This document shows positions 24,822 through 34,902 of a DNA stretch of 64,000 nt, piece by piece (position 1 is the first letter of the stretch; the number at the start of each line of letters is the position of its first letter). This DNA is from Turritopsis dohrnii (taxonomy: Eukaryota; Cnidaria; Hydrozoa; Anthoathecata; Oceaniidae). The stretch lies in contig BQMF02000221.1 of NCBI GenBank assembly GCA_027922465.2, positions 558,001 through 622,000 on the forward strand, in the 5' to 3' direction. Made by a program: the position numbers and the translations under genes. The notes under the pieces are model-generated. The model did no database searches. It saw only the letters and a list, made by a program, of their open reading frames with translations, and was not told the origin of the DNA.

Positions 24822-25298
24822 GGAGGGGACGGGTCTGTGACGTCATAAAAATATTTGATCAAGGATATCTCCGTAACAATTGGTCGTAGCGAAACGATCC
24901 CATATATTTTTTTGATCAGTTTATCGAGCTCTACAACATAGGCACATTTATCAGTGCCAATTCCTCAATATAATTTTTCTCGAACTCTACGCAGGCTGGA
25001 CATGGGTGGCGAGTGACGCCACCTTGGCGGCTAGTAAAACAAAAAGAAAGAAGGAAAACTTACTTTTGGTTTTGTTGATTTACCGGACGAATATTTTAAT
25101 TTATTACATCAATTCCACAGCGAATCACATTTTCAAAGTATAGCTTTGCAATAACTAACTGTACTTTCATGAAAAAGATATCGATGTTTCTAGTGAAGAT
25201 TCTTTTTTGCAACGATGCATAAACACATCAATCGCCTAGTTTCGTAACCTCTTGAATGTGGTTTTTTATTTGCAACAACTAAGTTCGACATTTTTTAA

Positions 25299-25879
25299 GC
25301 CTGGTTCAGACCTGACGATTACGACGATTACGACGATTAAAATTTAGTGTAATCGTTGTAAAATATCAAGTGTTTAGAAATACTTGAGTGTTCACACCTG
25401 GCGATTTGCGATTACTACGATTTATTTTTATTTTAATCGACGTAAGGTCTGAACCAGGCTTTAAAGCTGACTCTCGCATATTATCTCGTATTATTATAAA
25501 ATTTAGTGTAATCGTCGTAATCGCTGTAATGGTCTAATGTGAACACTTTTGCAATCGTCGTAATCATCATAAACGCCTGGCGTTTACGACGACAAAATAT
25601 CAAAAACTTTTGGTAATTTTATCGTCGTAGTCGCTCTATTGTATTTAAAAATCTATTGAATTTTACGTCAATTTCATTGTTTCAAGATCGTGAGGCACAC
25701 GTACTTCAAATTTTACAAAAAAGTTCAAACTTAACAAGGGAAAGAAGTATCGTCTGTTTGAAACAATTTTGAAATTGGTATTTTGAGATCCCTGACTTGA
25801 GAGTGTTCAGACCTGGCGATTGCCGATTACGGCGATTGATGTCTTTTTAATCGTCGTAATCGTCAGGTCTGCACAAGGC
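25299..25879. mobile_element. TTAA-flanked MITE with GATTACGAC-rich ends
   Basis: The ends GCCTGGTTCAGACCTGACGA (25299) and the reverse complement of TCGTCAGGTCTGCACAAGGC (ending 25879) are inverted. TTAA lies immediately outside both (25295-25298 and 25880-25883). Tandem ACGATT motifs continue inward on each side. A further inverted copy of the end (AAGGTCTGAACCAGGC, about 25444-25460) marks a smaller element nested inside. TTAA duplication is typical of piggyBac and Kolobok superfamilies; which one cannot be told without the transposase. Confidence 0.85.
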
Positions 25880-25883
25880 TTAA

Positions 25884-27030
25884 TGAACAAACAAACGTCT
25901 CAAATTTCTATTGTTTACACGAGAAGATTGTTTAATTCTTAACATTCCTCGAATGTTATTTTTATCCAACTTGAACTTTTCAGTAAGCGAGCTTAATTAC
26001 TATAAAAGTAAGGACAGCTTTATACAGCCGCATAATCGCCGTATCGAACTAAATTTCTTTTACTCGGGCAAAATTCGACAAAAATGCGACAGTCACTTTA
26101 TACAGGTTTTGTTGCCGCAAATCAAATTCGACATGGCTTTAGACAGTCGTACAAATGTCGAACAAATTTATCATCGTGTGTTTCTTACACGCTGTCACTA
26201 CTTTCGTGCACTTTTTTCACGAAGTTCAATCAAGCTGTTATTAAATTCAAAGCCGTATAAAGTGATGCCGAGTTTATGTCGAAGATTGCCGTTTTATTCG
26301 ACAAACTCTGCTAAACTTAATTAATTTTTCACCTTATACAGCTGAATTTTCGTCGCATTTAATAAAGAGTTTAATTCATAAAAACACAGTAAAACATAGC
26401 TTACATGGTACATAGTTTATTTGAAAATTCACCGTTTGGGAATGTTACAATCTCCTTTGAGAGTACAAAGGTTTCATTTTAGTCTGACAATTCAGCTAGA
26501 AACGAAACTCCTCTCGAGATCGTACAAGTATACTCTGTCCCGTGATCGAATCTATCAAATTTCTTTTCGAGATGAAATGATGTGTTTTTTCTCGTTTTGA
26601 ACGTGTTAATGTTTTTTCGGACGTTATATGGAAGACAACGACCGCCGACCGTTTTTCTCGATCCGATTTATCAATTATATTGGATGAAGCAACACGTCAG
26701 TTAACAGAATACAACGATGAGAAACTCTGCTTCCTTCAAACAAAACACCTGGTTTTTCTATTAAACCCTACCGTAAATGCTCCATTTAGCGGCCTGGGCG
26801 CTTAAAAATTTTCCAGACTTTTTGGGCATGCGCTTAATCTGGAGGGGTGGTAACTCGAGAGGGGCGCTTATGAAAAAGAGTTTTTACAGCAAATGACATT
26901 TTGCAACAAATTAAGAATAAACAGAAGATCATTAAACTCTCGTATATTATGTGTCATATATATTTAACACTAACTTTCAATATCAATCAAAAAATGGTGC
27001 TTCATTTTCAGTATCTTCTACAGGGGAACG
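25884..27030. other. Intergenic, no gene recognised
   Basis: An open frame of 137 codons at 25911-26324 shows no domain that I recognise and has no convincing splice context. The rest is AT-rich with no visible feature. Confidence 0.45.
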
Positions 27031-27033
27031 TGA

Positions 27034-27297
27034 TCAAAGCACACAATTTAAATGGCTGTTTAAGACAAAGAATGACAGGTTCCACTGATCGTACTTCTCT
27101 TTACAAATCGCTTTGAAATGACTTAGTCTTTTATTAGATTTCGTTAAAGCAAAATATATTGGTTTCGGCGTCGTTCTATCTATCTTCTCTATGTAAGTTT
27201 TTTGGACTCTTATTTGAAACCCTTTAGGAAGGGTCCTCCAGTAGAGTTCTGGCCCTTTGTTGTTTTGTATGTCTTCAATGTATTCTTTAAAGCACAT
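27034..27297 (-). CDS. Unrecognised open frame next to the RT fragment
   Basis: An open frame of 87 codons with coding-like composition (N-N-K-G-P-E-L-Y-W-R-T-L-P-K-G-F and C-K-E-K-Y-D-Q-W). I could not assign it to a family. It lies directly after the RT fragment on the same strand but does not continue the RT motifs, so it may be a separate element piece or an orphan exon. Confidence 0.25.
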   Translation of the reverse strand: MCFKEYIEDIQNNKGPELYWRTLPKGFQIRVQKTYIEKIDRTTPKPIYFALTKSNKRLSHFKAICKEKYDQWNLSFFVLNSHLNCVL

Positions 27298-27550
27298 TCA
27301 GCTAAATCTATTAAATGTCTTCTTAGTGGACAAATTTGTTGAAAACCAATGCGTAGGAGTACATTTTAATAGAAAATTACCGATTATGTCAATGAAAATG
27401 CTCTCCGATACAATGGATTTTTACAGAGTTTGCCCACTTGGCATCCGCTTTTCGAAATATTTTTAAAATAGTTTCTTCGTGAAGAATACTGGGATAAAGG
27501 CCAATCGCGTCAACAAGAAATAACAGAAACTCATCTGAGAGGTTCTGCAT
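27290..27550 (-). pseudogene. Penelope-like reverse transcriptase fragment, interrupted by a MITE
   Basis: From 27550 the minus strand reads L-L-F-L-V-D-A-I-G-L-Y-P-S-I-L-H-E-E. This is the D-V-x-G-L-Y-P-x-I-P-H motif around the first catalytic Asp in Penelope-type and related reverse transcriptases. It runs to A-D-A-K-W at about 27435, where a copy of the foldback MITE family (27325-27442) interrupts it. After the MITE, R-H-L-I-D-L-A-E-C-A-L-K-N at about 27320-27290 matches the next conserved helix, in another frame. Only a small part of the domain is present, so this is a dead fragment. Confidence 0.68.
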
Positions 27551-28116
27551 TTTTTAACTGGAGGTTGTAAGTGATAACCCATAAAGGAAGATATATTTTT
27601 TAGTGTCAAAGCCACAGTTTGAAGTGTCAGCAAAATGTATTCAAATCTTTCACTCTCACATCTTCCCTCAATATCACTTCGTAGAAGCTATACTAATTTT
27701 TATAACGGAGACTGCAACATCTCCACTCAGTTCTTCATGAACCTTTACCATCATTTTCAAGCTCCTTCTCTGCTTCTTGGATATAGCCTTTCATATCCCA
27801 ACTAACAATAGCAGGCCTCTTGTCACCCTCCTCCTGTCACAACTGTTGTGACATTTCTTAAAGAAAAATGTTTGCAACTCAATAGCAGAATCCATGGCAT
27901 TCAAATTAGACCTCGGACGAAAATAGATTAAATAAATGTACCGCTTTTCAGCATTTCTTAAGTGCTAAAATAATCTTAACTTGCATCCAATAGAGTAGCT
28001 GTAGGTGCAAACTTCAATTCCTGAAGAGAGATATGTGGTAGAAAATAATGACCCCTTAGAATATTTTCACCCCCTGTGGTTTACGCTTGTGACTTGTTTG
28101 GTTTTCTTTGTTATTG

Positions 28117-28138
28117 TTAGGGTTAGGGTTAGGGTTAG
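28117..28138 (+). repeat. Interstitial telomere-like tract (TTAGGG)3
   Basis: TTAGGGTTAGGGTTAGGG followed by TTAG. TTAGGG is the telomere repeat of most animals. The tract is bracketed by CTTGTGAC (about 28086-28093) and GTCACAAG (about 28138-28145), which are inverted copies, so it sits in the loop of a possible hairpin. Confidence 0.75.
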
Positions 28139-28647
28139 TCACAAGCAATGTCAGTATGTTAACAACATATTACTACAAACTGTGCTTCCCTTAGCCTACA
28201 CCTGCACAACAGCGAAGGTCCTTAACCATATGTTTATTTATATCTAACACCTTTATGGATTTATATCACAACCAGCATGATAGGCTGACTTCTTCGCTAT
28301 TGTCTAACCTGTGTTAGTATACGTTTGTTTAAGACTAGGATTTTAGATCTCTTGTTAGTTTCATATCAATTGGGCTTAATTTTTCTCAGCGTGCATACGT
28401 CCCCCGGACATCTTCTGGGCTTCGGAAGGGGGTGGGGGGGGGGGGGGGGGACATAGAATTTCGTCATATAGATTGACAAGTACCAAGAGATTTACGTTGA
28501 AAAAAGCTATAGCATAAGATAATGGTTGACTACGATGAAGGGCGTACGCCATGAAGCAGCATTACCACGATGACGATGTGTGTGTACACCAAAACGTTTT
28601 GTGATTTACGTCATTATCATTGATATCTTGTGAAATGAAACCACCCG

Positions 28648-28775
28648 GTTGACATTAGTTGTAAAATCCCTGCGAAGGAGCACATTTGCTATAGAAATAT
28701 ACATACTGTGTCTCAACGAACATGCACGTCGTCGTAGGGTTATTTTGACAATTTTGCCCACTGTACGATGCGCGG
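28648..28775. mobile_element. Foldback MITE family copy (reverse orientation)
   Basis: Copy of the approximately 120-bp family described at 39510-39625. It reads CCCTGCGAAGGAGCACATTT ... CTATAGAAATAT ... GACAATTTTGCCCACTG. Confidence 0.7.
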
Positions 28776-29223
28776 CAAAACATAAACTGTAAAGTAAAGA
28801 CAGACTTTTTTATAACAAAATTTGAGAGCCGTTCGCAGATGAAACTTTGATGTTTTTGGTTGATGAGAGAAGCATTGTTGCAGTTATCTTTTTGTTTTAT
28901 AAGAATCCTTTTTATAAGAATCATTAGGCTCAGATTGCCCAAAAATTAAGAATAATTTAAGAATCATGCTCAGGCTCAAAATATAGATTTCAATATTTCA
29001 AAAAGAGGTTTTGTGTGTATGTTTTCCTATATTTTAGATGCCTTTCTAATCCATTTAAACTGTAAAATTAGATGTCACTCCATAGCCACAAATCGTACGG
29101 GATTCGAATTCCAATTTGAATGTTTTTTTGAATTCGAATGTTGATCTCTGAATCGAACGTTATTACTTTCAGAATGTTGTGATAACGAGCGACGTGTTGT
29201 TATTTTGAAGGAGAGAGTCGAAA

Positions 29224-30172
29224 ATGAGTGATAGCAGGAAAAGAAAGCAATTTACCCTTGTTTGTTGGAAAGGGTTTAAAAAAGAAGTGGAGCATCGTGG
29301 CAAGAAATTCAAGATAGATTTATCAACTGTCGCTAAGGATAAAGGAGTGACTTGTGATATTTGTAAGAAAGACTTTATAAACACTCAGGGACTTGATTGT
29401 CATAAACTAAAATGTGAGAAGGAACACTGTGCATCGCACACCATCATGCATACTCATCATGAAAGGACAAAAGCTGCTGCTGATCAAGTGGATATCGTTA
29501 AACAAGATGTTGAAAAAGTATTGTCGAGTGTTGTTGATGAGGTAGTACAGTTGATTGAAAAGAAACCAAGCAGAAGAAGAGGGGCTAATCGTAGAGAGTC
29601 GTTTACAGCGTTGTTTAAAGCCAAAGTTTTAAAGGAGCTATTGTACACTGATAAGTCACAATACACTGTAGCAGAACAGTTCAAAGTTAACCAGTCCAGT
29701 GGCTGAAAAACAAGAATGATATTTTCAGACAAGCTGCGACAGCAAACAGGAAACTCCTGCAGAAGCATCGCTCTTCTAAGAAGTATTTGCCATTGTATTT
29801 TCGACTGTTAGCCACATTTAAGGAAGCACGTGGAAAGGGTCATCACGTCAATTTTAACTGGTTGTGGAGCCGTGCACGTAACATTTCCCGTGAACAGCAT
29901 GGTCAAAATGCGATTGTGAAGAAACATGTGATAGTATCATTCCTTCGTCGTTTCAATATTCGTATGAGATGTCGTCAACGCAACCGCAAACAATCCAAAG
30001 AATCGTTTCGGGAAGACTTGCGAAAATGGCAAGGACTCACTCGAGAAAGACTCATCAGAACAGGAAGCAAGGACGACTATGACAAAAAGTGGGGTAGATT
30101 TCTACCTAACCAAAGATTCAATGTGGATCAATCACCACTTCCGTTCGTTGTTGACGTTAACCCAGCCGGTAA
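29224..30172 (+). pseudogene. Decayed DDE transposase, 5' part
   Basis: The frame from 29224 encodes a basic N-terminus, a Cys-rich stretch (C-D-I-C-K-K-D-F ... C-H-K-L-K-C, BED or C2H2-like) and a helix-turn-helix-like segment (Y-T-V-A-E-Q-F-K-V-N-Q-S-S). A frameshift at about 29700 leads into a TGA. The adjacent frame continues W-L-K-N-K-N-D-I-F and runs on with a CENP-B/pogo-like DNA-binding region (F-L-R-R-F-N-I-R-M-R) to F-N-V-D-Q-S-P-L-P-F-V-V-D, which holds the first catalytic Asp. It is then split by the insertion at about 30170. The gene resumes at about 33108. This is a dead copy of a pogo-like (DDE_1) transposase related to those widespread in animal genomes. Confidence 0.78.
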
Positions 30173-32884
30173 AAAGACGTTTTAAAAACGTCTTAAAGAC
30201 GTCTTGGAAGACGTCTTAAATCCGTCTTAAACTGGTCGGATTTGTCCGTTTAGAAAACGTCTTTTCAAGACGTCTTTACGACCTCTTCCAAGACGTCTTT
30301 AAGACGTTTTTAAAACGCATTTTAGACGTTTAAAACTTCTTTAAGACGTTTAGAAAACGTCTTTCTAACACGTCTTTAAGATGTTGTAAAAAGACGTTTT
30401 CTAAACGGACAAATCCAACTAGTTTAAGACGGATTTAAGACGTCTTTTTTAACGTTTTAAAGACGTCATTTTATCTGCTAAAAACGCTTTTAAAACCACT
30501 TTAAGATGTGTTTTCAGGTGCGTTTCTCCTTGGGTAACAGAAGACTCATAATTAGTTTTTCAATGTCTTTATGTTTCAGTAATAATGAATGAATGAATGA
30601 ATGAATAAAGAAATCAATAAGAAAACTGATGATAAAATCTTCTCATTCAAATAAATATTTACATGTAGTTTATAAATTAATTGAGGAACAAATAGCTCAT
30701 AACACTGCCAAAGTTTAAAGCTGGTCATTATTAAAAAGTATTCCGTAAAACATAAGTATAGTCTTTCATAAAATATAAAGGTATAAAAACGACTCTTGAA
30801 AAAGGGTTGGCTAAATCGAAGTAATGTTCAAATTTTAGAAATTGGCATGGGTTGGAACTGTTTCTTGTTTGATTTTACTGCAACTAAAACTCAGAATGAC
30901 AGAAACTCTTTGAAAACCAACCAAAAAGACATCCAAATAAAAATGGTGATTTTTCAATTAGCAGGAGCAGCTGTTGTTGTCATGTTTTTCTTCAGTGAAA
31001 CAAGATCAGTTTTTAGTTTATCGCATGATTTTGTGTATTTCCTCCTCCTCAGCTTTTTTGACAGTAATCTAAAATACAAAAACCCTATTTAATAAGAGGT
31101 GTTATAACAATCACAAAAATGAAAACATCTAGAGTAAACAGGACACATACCAGTAACTGCTTGATATAATATTTTCTTCTCACTTTTTTTGTCATCATGT
31201 TAAGAGAACAATAAGCAACTTGGGTGGAAAATAATCTAAATAAAGAATGACAAACACTTTTAGCAGAACAGAACAAACAGAATGCAGAAAGGATACACAC
31301 AATAAAGTAATGTGTGCAACAAGCATAGATAAGCATGAAAATTAAATTAAAGAAGTTAATTACCAATTCAGTATTAAATGGACAGCGTACTGGAAATCTG
31401 ATTTATTTACTTGGATTAGCTGAAACCTGAAAAACAGGCAAAACATTCATGTCTATCATTAAACTCCATAGACATTTCGAAACATCATCGAAATGTATAT
31501 GACAGAACAACAAACTCATAAGAAGCACAAAAATTAAATATCACTGCAACAAACACAAGAATAACATAGATACTGATGTAATTTTATTTTTAAATCTTGA
31601 ATATAAAAACAAATATGACAGACAAACTTTTCCAAAAACTCGTTATTGTGCTAGTTATTGGGTAAAATAAAATAATCTAGAGTATCTTAATCAAAATGAA
31701 ATGTCTAAACTTTAAATGTCTAAACTAAACTTTGCATCCATCATACTAAAACAACCATCATTTAAGAAATTCATCTTTTCGTACAACTTCAAAGTTCTGA
31801 ATGGAAAAAAATATTTCATGCGTTCGAAAATTTGTTCGAAAATTTTTGCAATGTCATTGTGGATGGTTTCTACTTATTGGTAGTGAGTTATTAATCAGAA
31901 ATGATTACCACAGATAAATTTGTGATGATTTACTGATTAATTTACTAAAAATTATAACTTATGATTTTACCCTTCAAAAAGGATTCCATAATTTCATGGT
32001 ACTACATTATACTATACTGCTAGGATCAATTTTAATCATATGAATATTACTACAAGCAAAAACATCAGTCATCATCTATCAGCCATCCACAAATCACTTC
32101 ATTACATTACTACACTTCTACTACTACATTAAACCAACGACAAAGCAAATTGAAACAGAAAAAATCTCTCACGGAATGAAACAGGAAAGTCAGTAAGTTG
32201 CTAATATAAAGTTAAACAACAAAACTCAAAACTTGAAATATTGCTAGAGATCTTTATAAATAAAGCATAAATCTTCCACTACTGACTACTCACGCCCTCA
32301 AACTAACATAAACATTGACTTAATCTCAAGTAACAAAATCATATAAATTTATAATTTAAAATTATATTTAAAAAGTAAAAAAACACTTACCGATTTATCA
32401 GCGAAGTCTTGGTTTATGCATGAGAAATCACAACTTCCAGAAATATTTTATAAAATTGACGAACGGGAGATCCGATAATGTTAGAAAATGTTTCAAAGCT
32501 TTTTACCAATGAAATGTAAAATTTTTTGCTACTTAAAAGAAAGATATAATAGTTGTTTTTGTAAAATTAAAAAAAAAACTGACAAGTTTGAAACTTTTAT
32601 ATCAATATTTTTACGAATACACTATTAATATTTACCCCCGTCATTTCTTCCCACCACGCGCGAAATCGAAATTCAAGGACGTCTTAAATACGCATTAAAA
32701 ACGTCTTTCTATTGGTATGCCATCTCACTCGAGCTCACTTGTGAACGAAATGAAATTCTATCTCACTACTAATAAAAAAAAAAAAAAAAATATTTATACA
32801 ATTGTAAATAGAGAGAAAATACTTTTAATTTTATATAACGGCCAATCAATGTATTCTGTGTTAGTTTAAAAAAATTTGTATCTC

Positions 32885-32933
<49 letters not shown>

Positions 32934-33107
32934 AAAAACGTCTTTCCAAGTCCTCCTTTAAAATATGAATTCGACGGCATTGCGAAAACGATAATAAGAC
33001 GTCTTCAAAACGTCTGATTCTAAGACGTCTTCTGAAGACGCATTATCAAGATACGTCTTATGAAGACCTAATTAAGACGAATTAAAGACGTCTTCAAAAG
33101 GTCTTGT
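30171..33107. mobile_element. 2.9-kb non-autonomous DNA element with AAGACGT-rich ends
   Basis: It interrupts the transposase pseudogene. The ends are imperfect inverted repeats: AAAAGACGTTTTAAAAACGT (30172) and the reverse complement of the right end, ACAAGACCTTTTGAAGACGT, which agree at 19 of the first 23 bases. About 290 bases inside the left end and 430 inside the right end are packed with AAGACGTCTT-type palindromes. GCCGG flanks both sides (30165-30169 and 33108-33112) and may be the target duplication, although joining there would leave the host frame shifted. The interior is AT-rich with a long poly-A run (about 32888-32931), an AATG microsatellite (about 30586-30608) and no transposase. 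Confidence 0.75.
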
Positions 33108-34171
33108 GCCGGGTGGGAAACGAACGTATGAACAGATTGAGCATAAGCATTCAGAAAAGATATGGATTGCACAACCGGGTTCGGGTTTGGATAAAAGACA
33201 GTGCACACTACAAATATTGATACGAGCTGAAGGAGAACAACCTCGAATCGCAGTCATTTTTCGGGGAAAAAGAAAGAGGATTAGTCCAGATGAGAAGATG
33301 TCATGGCATCAAGATGTTGATGTCTATTGGCAGGAGAATGCTTGGGCTGATACAGAGGTATCCGTGGAATGGATTAAAGGAACTCTTTCAAAATCAGTTC
33401 AGGGACTTAACCACTTTGTCTTGTTCTTGAGCAATTTGAACAGTCAAGAATCAGAAAAATTCAAATCTTCAGTTTCTGAGCTTCACGAAGTAGCATATGG
33501 TATGGATTAAAAAATGCTACTGACTTGTATAGGTCAGCTACACAAAGTTTTTATTGGCAAAGCGCACCGGGAATGGCTTGATAAGGAGGGTAATGCTTAC
33601 AAGTGGTACGGAAATGATTCAACCTTTACCGCATCTGAAAGACGAATTCTCATCACGCATTGGGTTGGAGATGACTGGAAGAAATTATGCTCTCCGGAGT
33701 ATGATAATTTTAGAAGAAGGTGCTGTGAAAAAAACAGGGTGCCTCTTAACAGCAGATGGAAGTGAGGATGAAAAAATTACACTCGAGGGACTAAAACTCT
33801 ACAAAGTTCCACCCCCTGCAGATTATTTGCCACCAGCTGAAGAAGTGCCAACATCCAATGAAGTCACAGAAGAAAGTATGGAAATCCCTAATGAAAGTGT
33901 TGAGGAAGACATGGGCGAGGAGCTTGAACCAGATGGTAGGGACTGTCCCAATGATAATGGTGACGAGTGGGAGGACCACGAGGATGATCGTATATTGAAT
34001 GCACCCTATTGTGGGATGCGTATGAAAATTCTTTATGAAAGTGGTTGGCACGTCGGGAAAATTAATTACTATAATGATCATCTTCAAAAATACTATGTTA
34101 CATTTGATGATGATTTAGAGGACTATATTGATGCAGATGACATTGACATGGTTGCAGTGTGCGTGTTTTAA
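33108..34171 (+). pseudogene. Decayed DDE transposase, 3' part
   Basis: It continues G-G-K-R-T-Y-E-Q-I after the insertion. The DDE core follows with I-L-I-R-A-E-G-E-Q-P and V-L-F-L-S-N-L-N-S-Q, where relatives have F-x-D-N-L; the catalytic Asp is replaced by Ser here. A stop at 33508 sits beside the shifted frame Y-G-L-K-N-A-T-D-L. The frame K-A-H-R-E-W-L-D-K-E runs from about 33550, and a slip in an A-run at about 33727 moves the reading to the frame ending at 34171. The C-terminus is acidic and includes a Tudor-like stretch (G-W-H-V-G-K-I ... Y-Y-V-T-F-D-D-D). The frame breaks and lost Asp mean it cannot make an active enzyme. Confidence 0.78.
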
Positions 34172-34888
34172 AGTTGCTGGCTAGGAATGTTTTAAAAGTT
34201 ATTTCTGTTGACAAATTTCAAGAAAAATATGTTATGATTTGTTATAAGATATGTTATGGTTTCTGTAACTTGCGATTTGTTGTTTTTTCTTCATATCCCT
34301 ATCCCCTGCCGTCGTTTTTACTTTTTAAGAATTCGTACCATTTCCGGACAGTTTTATGTAAATTCTTATATAAAAAAAGAAGAGTGTATTGCACCAACGG
34401 TTTACGCAGTGGGTGAAATCGTGCGGTGAAGAGCATTTTTATTGAAATAGTCTACATACTTCTATAGAAATGCACTCCTTCGCAGTGATTTTTCAACAAA
34501 TTCTTCCACTGCCTCTATCCTATCTTTCCATCTCCCAGTAAAAAATAATAACTGACAGTAAGATCTCATTATTTAGGTCGTATTTATAGGCTGGGTTAGA
34601 ACACAACGTTTAAACTCATCCGTGTTTAAAGAGATATTGTTCGTCCCAGAATGTTACTATCAACTACAACATTATAACTTGCAAAAACTGTAATGATAAA
34701 ACATCACTAAAACTGCTTTCATGGAAAAGGTTTCATGAACAAAACTGGTTATCTCACAGTTATTTAGAACAGTGTTTAAAGTAGTCTGAAAACAAGAAAC
34801 TATAGCATTCCATTGTGACTGGTGTATTCAGTATTAAGGAGATAATAACAATCTTTAATAAACTTTCTAGAAAAGTATACCACAGGTT
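34172..34888. other. Intergenic with one foldback MITE copy
   Basis: Between the transposase pseudogene and the 3' end of the galactosyltransferase gene. It holds a copy of the foldback MITE family at about 34413-34515. Nothing else is recognised. Confidence 0.6.
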
Positions 34889-34894
34889 TTTATT
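34889..34894 (-). terminator. Candidate polyadenylation signal of the galactosyltransferase gene
   Basis: TTTATT on the plus strand (AATAAA on the minus strand), less than 15 bases beyond the stop codon. The spacing is short but workable. Confidence 0.45.
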
Positions 34895-34902
34895 GTAGTT
34901 GA

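Larger units (their letters stand above)
20183..25034 (+). mobile_element. Concatemer of five head-to-tail Helitron-like units
   Basis: Units are 20183-20637, 20638-21250, 21251-24176, 24177-24551 and 24552-25034. Each begins TCTATATATTAATAG or, at 24177, TCTGTATATTAATAG, followed by a CTGT/TTGT-rich tract. Each ends in CTAG, and four of the five have a GC hairpin 8 bases before it. The whole block is flanked by A (20182) and T (25035), as expected for a single Helitron insertion between A and T. In the last unit the hairpin is GGTGGCG-AGTGA-CGCCACC: both arms have changed together. The unit ending at 24551 has lost its hairpin. Internal motifs such as GGGATAACTGACGTTTTT and TGGTAACACTTTCCATTG recur between units. 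No Rep/helicase gene is present. Confidence 0.8.

Noticed and set aside
25911..26324. 137-codon open frame as a gene
   Set aside because: No recognisable motif or signal, and no neighbouring coding exon in phase; random open frames of this length are not rare in 64 kb.
29224..34171. An intact host gene with a large intron at 30171-33107
   Set aside because: The inserted piece has inverted ends and no proper GT-AG borders, and the reading frame is broken at about 29700, 33508 and 33727.
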